DNA of 64,000 bases from Rhodobiaceae bacterium (GTDB taxonomy: Bacteria > Pseudomonadota > Alphaproteobacteria > Rhizobiales > Tepidamorphaceae): positions 1 through 64,000 of the forward strand of contig JACKJK010000007.1 of the NCBI GenBank assembly GCA_020637985.1, read 5' to 3'. This document shows positions 16,542 through 24,546 of this stretch, piece after piece. The translations under genes were made by a program, and so were the position numbers. Each line of letters begins with the position of its first letter. Position 1 is the stretch's first letter. The notes beneath the pieces were generated by a model. It was not told where the DNA came from and made no database searches. It saw only the letters and a list, made by a program, of their open reading frames with translations.

Positions 16542-18434
16542 ATGCGGATCGCCTTCTACGCGCCGTTGAAATCGCCAGAGCACCCGGTGCCGTCTGGCGA
16601 CCGCCAGATGGCGCGGCAGATCATGCGGGCGCTGCAGGACGGCGGGCATGACGTGCGGCTTGTCTCGCAGCTGCGCGCCCATGCCGCCGAGCCCTCGCAC
16701 GTGGCGCTGGAAGGGCTGAAGCGTGCGGCTGCCGAGGAGACGGCGCGCATCCTTTCGGAACATGCCGCGCCGGGCGCATGGCGGCCGGAGCTCTGGCTGA
16801 CCTATCACAACTACTACAAGGCGCCGGACCTGATCGGTCCGGAGGTCGCGCAGGGGCTCGCCATTGCCTACTGCGGGATCGAGTCCTCGTTTGCCCGCAA
16901 GCGGCGGTCGGACGGCTGGGCGGACTGGTCGGCGGCGGCGGAATTCGGCATGCGCCGGGCGCGGCTCAGTTTCTGGCTGACCGATGTCGACCGGCAAGGT
17001 CTGTCGGAACTCGTCCCGCAGGACCGGCTTGCCGCGATGCCGCCGTTCATCGACGCTTCCGGCTTCGCGGACGTCTCCTCGGCCGGGAATCCCGAAGGCG
17101 GGCCGGTGCGCTTCGTCACGGTGGCGATGATGCGCGCGCGCGCCAAGCTCGACAGCTACCGGTTTCTTGCCGAAACGCTTGCCGGTTGCGCGGACTTCGA
17201 CTGGACACTGGACATTGTGGGGGACGGACCGGAGCGCGGAGCGATCGAGACGCTGTTTTCGCCTTTCGGCGAGCGGGTGCGGTTTACCGGAGAGCTTGAC
17301 CGGGCAGGCGTTGCGGGGCGGTTTGCCGCCGCCGATGCGATGCTGTGGCCGGGCTTCAACGAGGCCTACGGGCTGGTCTACCTGGAGGCGCAAGCGGCGG
17401 GATTGCCGGTCGTCGCGCTTGACCGCGGTCCGCAACACGAGGTCGTCCGGGCCGGCGTCACCGGACTGCTGACGGCGAACGACCCGGCGGCTTACGCGGA
17501 TGCGGTCCGCGCGCTGGCCGGCGATCGCGGACGGCGGCAGGGAATGGGGCAGGCAGGCGCCAGCTTCGTTCGTGAGGACCGGACGATCGAGGTGGCCGCA
17601 CGGCGCTTCAATGCCGCCTTTGACACCCTCCGTTCGGCGGGAGCAGGTCGGTCGAAGACAGCCGGTTTCCCGAAAGCGTCGGCGATGCTCGACCTGATCG
17701 GCGAAGCGGGGCGCCAAATACGGTTCTGGCTGCGCGACGACGATGCGGTCGCGCCGACGCACCAGTTGGATCGCCTGCTCGAAACGGTTTGCGGGCGCGG
17801 ACTGGCGCTGACGCTGGCCGTGATCCCGCGGTATGCGACCGATGCGCTTGCCGAGCGGTTGAAGCCAGAACCCCGCGTCGGGATCGCGACGCATGGGCTT
17901 GCGCACATCAATCATTCGCCAGCGCACGAAAAGAGCAGCGAGTTCGGTGCCGACAGGCCGCAACATGAGGTCCAGGGCGATTTGCAGGCTGGCGTCGCGC
18001 GCATGCGGGCCTTGTTCGGTGAACGCTTTGCTGACCGTGTCCTGCCGCTGTTCGTGCCGCCGTGGAACCGCATCGACGCGCGCTTTCACGGTGTGCTTGC
18101 CGATTGCGGCTACGAGGCGCTCTCGACCTTCGGTGCCAAGGGCGAAGTGGCGGACGGCGGTCTCAAGGCCATGCCTGTCCACCTCGACATCATGGACTGG
18201 TCGAAGCGGGCAGGGCGGGAGGCATGCGACATCGATGCGGAACTCGCGTTATTGCTGGACCAGCGGTTCGACAGCGGAAGTGACATGCCGGTCGGCATCC
18301 TGACGCATCATCTTGTGCATGACGAAACGGCATGGAGCGTTCTGGCCGGGCTCGCCGGGCTATGCGCAGGCCATCCGGCTGCCGGGTGGCTCGACGTGCG
18401 CGACGTTCTCGCCGGCGGGCTTGCCGATCAGTAG
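16542..18434 (+). CDS. Bifunctional glycosyltransferase (GT4) - polysaccharide deacetylase-like fusion
   Basis: A 630-residue two-domain protein. Residues 1 to about 365 are a GT-B glycosyltransferase of the GT4 type: MRIAFYAPLKSPEHPVPSGD at the start, RFVTVAMMRARAKLDSY at the second Rossmann domain, and the donor-binding block FNEAYGLVYLEAQAAGLPVV near 272-292. Residues about 385-630 resemble a polysaccharide deacetylase/NodB-like fold: RDDD at 398-401 supplies the metal/catalytic Asp, HGLAHINH at 451-458 the His pair, and a later PPWNR motif follows. Such domains remove acetyl groups from amino sugars or are inactive binding folds. The fusion suggests that one protein adds a residue and trims the same glycan. 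It has no signal peptide, so the deacetylase would act in the cytoplasm on a precursor. Its stop overlaps the convergent cyclase gene by 7 bp. Confidence 0.8.
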   Translation: MRIAFYAPLKSPEHPVPSGDRQMARQIMRALQDGGHDVRLVSQLRAHAAEPSHVALEGLKRAAAEETARILSEHAAPGAWRPELWLTYHNYYKAPDLIGPEVAQGLAIAYCGIESSFARKRRSDGWADWSAAAEFGMRRARLSFWLTDVDRQGLSELVPQDRLAAMPPFIDASGFADVSSAGNPEGGPVRFVTVAMMRARAKLDSYRFLAETLAGCADFDWTLDIVGDGPERGAIETLFSPFGERVRFTGELDRAGVAGRFAAADAMLWPGFNEAYGLVYLEAQAAGLPVVALDRGPQHEVVRAGVTGLLTANDPAAYADAVRALAGDRGRRQGMGQAGASFVREDRTIEVAARRFNAAFDTLRSAGAGRSKTAGFPKASAMLDLIGEAGRQIRFWLRDDDAVAPTHQLDRLLETVCGRGLALTLAVIPRYATDALAERLKPEPRVGIATHGLAHINHSPAHEKSSEFGADRPQHEVQGDLQAGVARMRALFGERFADRVLPLFVPPWNRIDARFHGVLADCGYEALSTFGAKGEVADGGLKAMPVHLDIMDWSKRAGREACDIDAELALLLDQRFDSGSDMPVGILTHHLVHDETAWSVLAGLAGLCAGHPAAGWLDVRDVLAGGLADQ

Positions 18435-19804
18435 AGGCGCGCGATCGCGATACTGCCGCTCGTGCCAGGGACAGCCACATCGCGTTGCTCGATCGCGCGC
18501 TCGCTGCTGTAACCCTGTCTGCGGGCGACTTGCAGCAATTCGGCGGTCGCGAGCGCGGTGGACCCGAGTTCCTTGTTGAACTTCTCCAGCTTTGCGCTGA
18601 GGTTCACGGCGGGTCCGATGACGGTGAATTCCAGCCGTTCGTTGCTGCCCACCGCGCCGAAGACGATCTCGCCGCTGGCGACCGCCATGTTGATGGTCGC
18701 GGGATCAAATCCGCCTTTGTCTCCGCTTTCCAGCTTCCAGCGTGCGATTTCCTCGACGATTTCGTCGATGGCACGCAACGCATTGGCGGCAAACGGCGTG
18801 TCGTCTGCGGAGGTGCCGAAACTCGCCATGATGCCGTCGCCCATGAACTTGTCGATGGTGCCGCCGTTGTGCCGGACGATCGGCACGATGCGGTCATGAT
18901 AGACCGACAAGACACGCACCACATGGCTCGGGTCCATCTTCGCGGCCAGGCTGGTGAAGCCGCGAATGTCGATGTTGAGAACCGCCGCGTTGCGGGTCAC
19001 GCCTTCGCCGGCGCTGATTTCGCTCTCGGCGTCGCGGATATGACCGGCCACGCCGGGATCGAAGAAGCGCGACAGCTCGCGCGCCGCCATCTGTTCGCTG
19101 ACCGCCTCGATCAGCAGGCCGCGGCCACGCCGGACCGCCAGCGCCAGAATCAGCGTAACCGAAAGGATGGTGATGATCTTATCGAACTCGGCGCCGATGA
19201 GGATCGAGTTCGTGGTCATGTAGGTAACGAAGTTGCGTGTCACCATCATGTGTTCCGCCCCGATGACGACGGCATAGCCGACGAGCGTTGCCCAGCCGAG
19301 GATCGCCGCGATCCCCGCCGCGACGACGAAGCGGGCCTGGAAACGCAGTGCCCTCAGCGCAATGAAGATGAAGACGTAGAGCAGGGTCGGCGCCTTCAGG
19401 TAGAACGAGGGAGGCTGCTGGTACTGGATGTGGAAGCTCCAGATCATCGCCATCAGCAGGCCGATGTCGACGAAGGTCATCGCGTAGACGACGAAATCCG
19501 GCAGCTTGTAGCGCACTGCCAGCGCCAGGCCCGCGATTGTGAAGACGGCGTAGGCAGCAAGCACGTAGGGAACCGGGGAGAACGCGGTTCCCGCGTCGGT
19601 CTTGGGCGAGAGCGCATAGAGCGCGCCGAACACGGCGACCACGGCCAGTTGCAGCATGCGCACGAGAACTTCGCTGCGTGCGTCGTGGCTGTCGATTGCC
19701 CGTTGCACGCGCTGTGGCAAACGGTCGAGATCCTGGCGTGCAAGAAGGTTCGACAGCATGGATGCGCGTGTCGCCGGCAGCGCACGATGATCCGTTTCGG
19801 GCAT
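18428..19804 (-). CDS. Membrane-bound class III adenylate/guanylate cyclase (six TM segments)
   Basis: A 458-residue protein with about six N-terminal transmembrane segments (residues about 40-225, for example MLQLAVVAVFGALYAL and VVAAGIAAILGWATLVGY) and a C-terminal class III nucleotidyl cyclase domain from about 250. Catalytic metal Asp residues are in LNIDIRGFTSLA and FMGDGIMASFG; RLEFTVIGPAVNLSAKLE is the downstream substrate/transition-state block. A linker after the last TM (ELSRFFDPGVAGHI) is typical of this class. It should make cAMP (possibly cGMP) from the membrane. GAGGAG about 10 bases before ATG19804 decides the start. It is the last gene of a minus-strand run behind a cyclic-nucleotide-binding protein and a degenerate ABC protein, so a local signal circuit is plausible. 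Confidence 0.85.
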   Translation of the reverse strand: MPETDHRALPATRASMLSNLLARQDLDRLPQRVQRAIDSHDARSEVLVRMLQLAVVAVFGALYALSPKTDAGTAFSPVPYVLAAYAVFTIAGLALAVRYKLPDFVVYAMTFVDIGLLMAMIWSFHIQYQQPPSFYLKAPTLLYVFIFIALRALRFQARFVVAAGIAAILGWATLVGYAVVIGAEHMMVTRNFVTYMTTNSILIGAEFDKIITILSVTLILALAVRRGRGLLIEAVSEQMAARELSRFFDPGVAGHIRDAESEISAGEGVTRNAAVLNIDIRGFTSLAAKMDPSHVVRVLSVYHDRIVPIVRHNGGTIDKFMGDGIMASFGTSADDTPFAANALRAIDEIVEEIARWKLESGDKGGFDPATINMAVASGEIVFGAVGSNERLEFTVIGPAVNLSAKLEKFNKELGSTALATAELLQVARRQGYSSERAIEQRDVAVPGTSGSIAIARLY

Positions 19805-19961
19805 CCGCCGTGTGCTCCTCAGGTGATGGGCCATGCCATGATCGCCACTCCGCCCGGTGCGGGTGCGCAGCGCAGACGCAGGATGTGGCGCGCGCCGCAG
19901 CCGGCGCCAGTCAAGTGACCGTCACGCCCCTTCAGGCTTGCGTGATGGCTTGCACTTCCGG

Positions 19962-20429
19962 TCAACTGCCGCGTGCGGCCAGTTCTGCCTGGGCGGAATA
20001 AAGCTCGTGCGTGGTGCGCGCGAGGCGGTCGGCGAGGACGCGCATCACGCCAATCGAGACCGCCGGGAAGTCGGACAAGAGGCGGATGAAGCGTTCCTTG
20101 GTGATCTTCAGCACGTCGAGATCGCCTGTCGCGCGGACGGTTGCCGTACGCGGCACGTCGCACAGGATCGCGATCTCGCCGATGATGTCGTTGCGCCCGA
20201 GCGTGGCGACGACCTGCTCGTCATCGTCGCTGCGCACGACCACGTCGGCCTTGCCGTTGATGATGACGTAGGCTGCGTCGCCCGTATCGCCCTGGCGCAT
20301 GACGACCTGGTCAGACGCGTAGCGCAGGCGCTCCGACGCCAGGACGAGCAATTTCAGCTTGTTCGTATCGATCTGGGAAAACAGCGGGATCCGCCGCAGC
20401 AGTTCGACTTCATCCATGATCGACGACAT
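19962..20429 (-). CDS. Stand-alone cyclic nucleotide-binding domain protein
   Basis: A 155-residue protein that is almost only a CRP/PKA-type cyclic-nucleotide-binding domain: LLRRIPLFSQID at the start, RQGDTGDAAYVIINGKADV in the beta-roll, and the phosphate-binding cassette GEIAILCDVPRTATVRA with the key Glu and Arg. There is no helix-turn-helix after it, so it is not a CRP-like transcription factor. It probably acts by binding a partner, such as the ABC protein encoded just upstream. GGAAGG about 8 bases before ATG20429 supports the start. A TATAAAA box lies about 60 bp upstream on this strand. It sits 157 bp before the cyclase gene on the same strand. Confidence 0.85.
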   Translation of the reverse strand: MSSIMDEVELLRRIPLFSQIDTNKLKLLVLASERLRYASDQVVMRQGDTGDAAYVIINGKADVVVRSDDDEQVVATLGRNDIIGEIAILCDVPRTATVRATGDLDVLKITKERFIRLLSDFPAVSIGVMRVLADRLARTTHELYSAQAELAARGS

Positions 20430-20540
20430 TCGAGACTTCCTTCCCCTGCAACTTCCCACGCCGCTCTTTTTTATAGTTGGTCGATCGTGCCGGCCGGTTC
20501 AATCCGTCATTCGCCGGAGGCCGGTCCATGTGTCCACGGC

Positions 20541-23285
20541 CTAGTGCAACAGGCGGGCGAAATACCCGCCATTCTTCTTCAGCTCCTGCGGGTTGCCGTC
20601 CTCGATCAGGATACCATCCTTGAAGACGAGCACGCGCCCGAAATCCTCGGCCATGCGTGGCTGCGAAACGACCCAGATCAGGCCGAACGGCTTGTCCTGC
20701 TTGCCGGCTGCGAGATCCATGATCCGCTTCTGCAGCGTTGCCTGGGTGCGCGGATCAAGCCCGGCCAGTCCGCGATTGAACAGCAGGAGGTCGGGCTTCT
20801 TGATCAGCGCGCGTGCGACGTTGACCTTCTGGCGCTGGGCCTGGCTCAGTCGCTTGCCGGCGGTGCCGACGTCGAAATACAGGCCGGCGCGGCGAATGGT
20901 CCTGTCGAGGCCGAGATCGGCGAGGATTTCCAGCACGAGCGCGCGGATGCGCTCCGGCGCCTCGGCAATGCCGCTGGCGATCCTGCCGAAGATGACATTG
21001 TCCTCGATCGAGGCCGCGGTGTTGTAGGCGGCGGGATCGTAGAAGGCGATGGCGCCTGCGAGGTCTTCGGGATAGTTGTCGCGAAAGGCCTTGCGGGCGG
21101 CCACGATGTCGGCACGCAGGTCATCGTCCAGCAGTCCGAAGCGGTGGCGCGGCTCGGCGTAGAGGAACGGCAGCTTCAGGAACATGTCGCGCAGGTCGGC
21201 CGGGGCGCCGGCGAAGGACGCTTCGCCGAGGCGGGTGAGCGCTGCCTGGTAGAGCCCCATGTCCTCGGGGCGGAAGAAGTCGAACTGGTCGAACAGCGGA
21301 TCGTCGGCGGACACATCGGCGAAGAGTTCGTGCATCGTGCGCGCGATCTGCACGCCGATCGCGAACAGCTTCTCGTCGAGCCCGGTGTCGGCGAGAATCT
21401 TGCGCGCATAGGGGTGGGCATAGGCGCCGGCATCGAGGAATTCCTTGCCGGTGGCGCGTCCGAAGAAGAGGTTTTCGGCGATCGTCGCCTCGGAATTGTA
21501 GCGATCGGGATCGAAGGGCTCCACGTGCGCCGACAGGCCGCTGTCGGACAGCTTCTCGCGCATCCGGGCGCGGGCGACGAGGATCGAATCGGCCAGTTCG
21601 GGAAAACGTTCGGTATCGACGCTCGACAGCAGGCCGAAGTCGTGGATGTCGCCGTCCATCTCGACCAGCGCGAGCAGGTCCAGCACCCGCTCGATCAGGT
21701 CGTCCATGTCGCTCACGCCGGCTGACTCGTAGTCGATCCAGTCGTCATCGATGTCGAGCGGCGTGTTGCCCGACAGCAGCGTTTCCGTCTGGGCGAGCAG
21801 TCGTGCCTGGCTGGCATCGTCATCTTCGGCTGCCGGGCGCGGGCGCAGGGGCGCGTGACGCAGCGTATAGATGATGTTGTCCAGCAGGCTTGTGTGGGCG
21901 AGGAAACCGTCGCTGCCAACATAGGCGATGCGGCGCCCGGTGATCGCTTCGGGCAGGTTGTTGAGTTGGCGCCCGGCGACCTGCACGGACCCCGAGGTGA
22001 TGGGAACGAGGCGCGCCAGAGCTTCCACGAAGGTCTCCGCGCCGGAGTTGACGCCGCCGATGACGCCAATGTGTTCGCCGACATCGGCCGAGAAGGCGGC
22101 CCGCTCGATCAGCTTGGCACCGGAATCGTCGGTCACCGCGAGGTTTGCGACCTCGATGCGGCCGGTCAGCGGCGGCACCGGCTCGCTCTGCGGTGCCTGC
22201 AGGCTGGAGTCGACCATCGCGTCGACGCTGAACTGTTCGGCGACCTGGGCGTATTTCACCTGCACGTCGACGCGCTGCTGGTCCCAGTCGATGAGCTCCT
22301 TCACCGGCGAGGGCAGGTCCTTGTAGGCGGCGATGACTGCGACCAACTGGCCGATGTTGATCTCGCCGCGAATGGCGAGGTAACCACCGATCGAATAGAA
22401 CAGGAAGGGGGTGACCTGGGCCAGGAAGTTATTGATAAACTTGATGAAAAACTTCTTCTGGTAGTACTCGTAGCGGATCAGGAAGATCTTGCCGAGCCGG
22501 CCGGTGATCTCCGAGCGCTCCCAGTTGGAGGTGTCGTTGGTGCGCACCGCCGCGACGCCGTCGACGATCTCGCCGACGCGGCCGGAAAGCTGCCGCGCCG
22601 ACAGCTGGCGCTGCTTGGCGAGCTTGATGAGGATGCGGCGCAGGCGCGGGATGAACAGCGTCTGCACGATGACGATGCCGGCGGCCACCATGCCGAGCCA
22701 CAGATCCTGGAACAGAATGAAGCCGAGCGCGGTCAGCGCCTGGCCGCCGAGGAAGACCGGCAGGACGAAGGCATCGCCGATGAAACCGCCGAGCGGTTCC
22801 ACCTCGTCCTTGATCATGGTGGAGACTTCGGCCGCCTTCATCTTGCGGAACTGCGGTATCGGGAATCGCAGGACGCGGTCGACCAGTTCGTAGCGCATGC
22901 GCCGCAGCATGCGTTCGCCGAGGCGGCCCTTGTAGGTGTTGATGTAGAACTTGAACAGGCCGTTGATGCAGACGAGCAGCAGGAAACCCGCGCTCAGCAG
23001 GGCCAGCGCGCCTGTGCGCGTCAGCTGGACGCCATCGTAGAGAACGATGTCGGTGAAGGGGGCAGTGATGGTCAGGTAGGTCTGCGTCGTTTCCGCCGTC
23101 TCGAATCCGCGCCCCTGGATCGGACCGTTGACGATCTGCTTGGGCAGGTCGAGCGCCAGGAAGTAGGTCGGCATCGAGGCGAGCACGATGAACAGGATCC
23201 ACACCTGTTGCGCCCTGGTGTGTCTCCAGATGTATCTGGCCAGCGACGGCTCCATCTCGTCTGGTACGGACGGATGATCCTGCAT
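20541..23285 (-). CDS. ABC-exporter-like membrane protein with degenerate, probably ATPase-dead nucleotide-binding domain
   Basis: A 914-residue protein. Residues about 20-345 form a type IV ABC exporter membrane domain with about six TM segments (WILFIVLASMPTYFLALDL, ALLSAGFLLLVCINGLF and others). From about 375 a nucleotide-binding domain follows, but every catalytic motif is altered: the Walker A place reads IGGVNSGAET (409-418) with Ala for Lys; the signature reads LSQAQ (813-817) instead of LSGGQ; Walker B is LLLFNR (833-838) with Asn-Arg for Asp-Glu; the switch His is Gln (VVSQ, 872-875). The D-loop LDP is kept. About 350 residues separate the Q-loop region (YVGSDG) from the signature, where about 80 are usual; this insert contains two more copies of the x-(S/T)-(I/L)-x-(D/E)-N-(I/L/V)-x-F-G segment. 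It is likely a regulatory or scaffold relative of exporters. It lies between glycosyltransferase genes and cyclic-nucleotide genes. The start has only a weak ribosome site; Met at 23255 is an alternative. Confidence 0.85.
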   Translation of the reverse strand: MQDHPSVPDEMEPSLARYIWRHTRAQQVWILFIVLASMPTYFLALDLPKQIVNGPIQGRGFETAETTQTYLTITAPFTDIVLYDGVQLTRTGALALLSAGFLLLVCINGLFKFYINTYKGRLGERMLRRMRYELVDRVLRFPIPQFRKMKAAEVSTMIKDEVEPLGGFIGDAFVLPVFLGGQALTALGFILFQDLWLGMVAAGIVIVQTLFIPRLRRILIKLAKQRQLSARQLSGRVGEIVDGVAAVRTNDTSNWERSEITGRLGKIFLIRYEYYQKKFFIKFINNFLAQVTPFLFYSIGGYLAIRGEINIGQLVAVIAAYKDLPSPVKELIDWDQQRVDVQVKYAQVAEQFSVDAMVDSSLQAPQSEPVPPLTGRIEVANLAVTDDSGAKLIERAAFSADVGEHIGVIGGVNSGAETFVEALARLVPITSGSVQVAGRQLNNLPEAITGRRIAYVGSDGFLAHTSLLDNIIYTLRHAPLRPRPAAEDDDASQARLLAQTETLLSGNTPLDIDDDWIDYESAGVSDMDDLIERVLDLLALVEMDGDIHDFGLLSSVDTERFPELADSILVARARMREKLSDSGLSAHVEPFDPDRYNSEATIAENLFFGRATGKEFLDAGAYAHPYARKILADTGLDEKLFAIGVQIARTMHELFADVSADDPLFDQFDFFRPEDMGLYQAALTRLGEASFAGAPADLRDMFLKLPFLYAEPRHRFGLLDDDLRADIVAARKAFRDNYPEDLAGAIAFYDPAAYNTAASIEDNVIFGRIASGIAEAPERIRALVLEILADLGLDRTIRRAGLYFDVGTAGKRLSQAQRQKVNVARALIKKPDLLLFNRGLAGLDPRTQATLQKRIMDLAAGKQDKPFGLIWVVSQPRMAEDFGRVLVFKDGILIEDGNPQELKKNGGYFARLLH

Positions 23286-23418
23286 CGGTGAGTGCGTGCC
23301 CCGTTTTCCGGCGCCTAGCCGGTTTCCGCATCGGCAACGACCATGCAACGACACGCGCCAAAGGGCAATGGCGCAAGTGGGGCGCGATTTGCGAATAATT
23401 GCGGAATTGGTGTGTGTT

Positions 23419-24546
23419 TTAACCGCGAAGTTTCGCGAGGATGCGGGCGGTTGCCGACGCGCCGTCGAGCGACAGGTCGATTTTTCCGACCGGGGCGGCG
23501 ATCGCGTCGAGCGCGGCTTGGGCCAGCGAGGCGCCATCGAGCGCCGTTTCGCGGACGACGGCGGCGCGTCCGGCTGCCTGCAGGGCTTCTGCTCGCACGG
23601 TCTGTTCGGTCTCGCCGCCGGCGGCGAAGGGGATGAGAACCGCGGGGCAGCCGGCGACAAGGATGTCGGCGACGGTGTTGTAGCCGGCCTGCGAGATCGA
23701 CAGCGCACAGCCGGAAAGGCGGGTGGCTAGCGCGTCGATGAACGGCACGATGGCGACATTGTCGCCCGCGCTGGCGGCAATGCGTTCGCGGTCGGGCGTC
23801 GGCATGTTGGGGCCGGTCGCGAGGATGAAGCGGAGGCGCGCAAGGCGGGGGTCGCGCGCCGCCTCGGCCGCAGCCTGCAGCAACGCCGCACCGACGGCGC
23901 CGCCGCCCGCAGTCACCAGCACTTCGTTCGTCGGTGCGATAGCGTCAGGGCGGGGCGGGGCGACGATGCCGGTGTGGAAGACCGGTGGCGCGATCTCGCC
24001 GGCGAGCGGGAAGGTGTCGGCAAGACGGGCCAGGCGCTCGTCGCCGTGCACCAGAACAGCGTCGAAGTGGCGGTTGAGGATGTCGACCGTCTCGCGGTCG
24101 CGTCCGGGCTTGCGGCCTGCCTGCAGGATGTCGCGCACCGAGCAGCACACCAGGGTGCGGCCGGTCGCCGACAGCATCTCGACGAAGGGCGCCAGTTCGA
24201 AGCGCACCTGCCGGCGGCCGAAGGGGTAGGCCTCGATGATCGCGATATCGGGGGCGATGTCGCTTGCCGCCGCCAGCAGGGCGTTGCGCCGCGCTGCCTT
24301 GTAGGCCTCGTCGACCGGGTGACCATCCGCGTCGGCAAGGCCGGAAAAATCCGAGCTGGATGCCTTGATGGGGGGCAACTGCAGTGCGCGATAGGGCGTG
24401 TTCGCCAGCGCTGCGACCGGTTCGCCGCCGGAAACGAGGGTGACGGCGAAGCCTGCTTCATGCAGGGCGTCGCAGATGCGGCGCGCGCGGTAGAGGTGGC
24501 CCATGCCGAGCAGGTGCTGGACGTAGAAGAGGACCCGCGCGCTCAT
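23419..24546 (-). CDS. MurG-like glycosyltransferase (GT28 C-terminal domain)
   Basis: A 375-residue GT-B glycosyltransferase-like protein. The N-terminal domain begins RVLFYVQHLLGMGHLYRARR, a glycine/His-rich acceptor loop also seen in the 404-residue neighbour. The C-terminal domain has VLVTAGGGAVG and the donor-binding block LSGCALSISQAGYNTVADIL, followed by IPFAAGGETEQTVRA, as in GT28/MurG proteins using UDP-sugars. It is cytosolic or peripheral. It overlaps the upstream GT4 gene by 4 bp (ATGA), so translation is coupled. It is the third of three glycosyltransferases ahead of the degenerate ABC gene, 133 bp away. Donor and acceptor are unknown. Confidence 0.78.
   Translation of the reverse strand: MSARVLFYVQHLLGMGHLYRARRICDALHEAGFAVTLVSGGEPVAALANTPYRALQLPPIKASSSDFSGLADADGHPVDEAYKAARRNALLAAASDIAPDIAIIEAYPFGRRQVRFELAPFVEMLSATGRTLVCCSVRDILQAGRKPGRDRETVDILNRHFDAVLVHGDERLARLADTFPLAGEIAPPVFHTGIVAPPRPDAIAPTNEVLVTAGGGAVGAALLQAAAEAARDPRLARLRFILATGPNMPTPDRERIAASAGDNVAIVPFIDALATRLSGCALSISQAGYNTVADILVAGCPAVLIPFAAGGETEQTVRAEALQAAGRAAVVRETALDGASLAQAALDAIAAPVGKIDLSLDGASATARILAKLRG

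Noticed and set aside
20460..20540. Full sigma70 promoter for the cNMP-binding gene (TTGAAC ... TATAAA on minus)
   Set aside because: The spacer is 21 bp, too long; only the TATAAAA box is kept as a note in that gene's entry.
23419..24546. Assignment as murG of peptidoglycan synthesis
   Set aside because: The N-terminal half lacks the GGTGGHxxPA start of MurG, and the gene lies outside a cell-division cluster.
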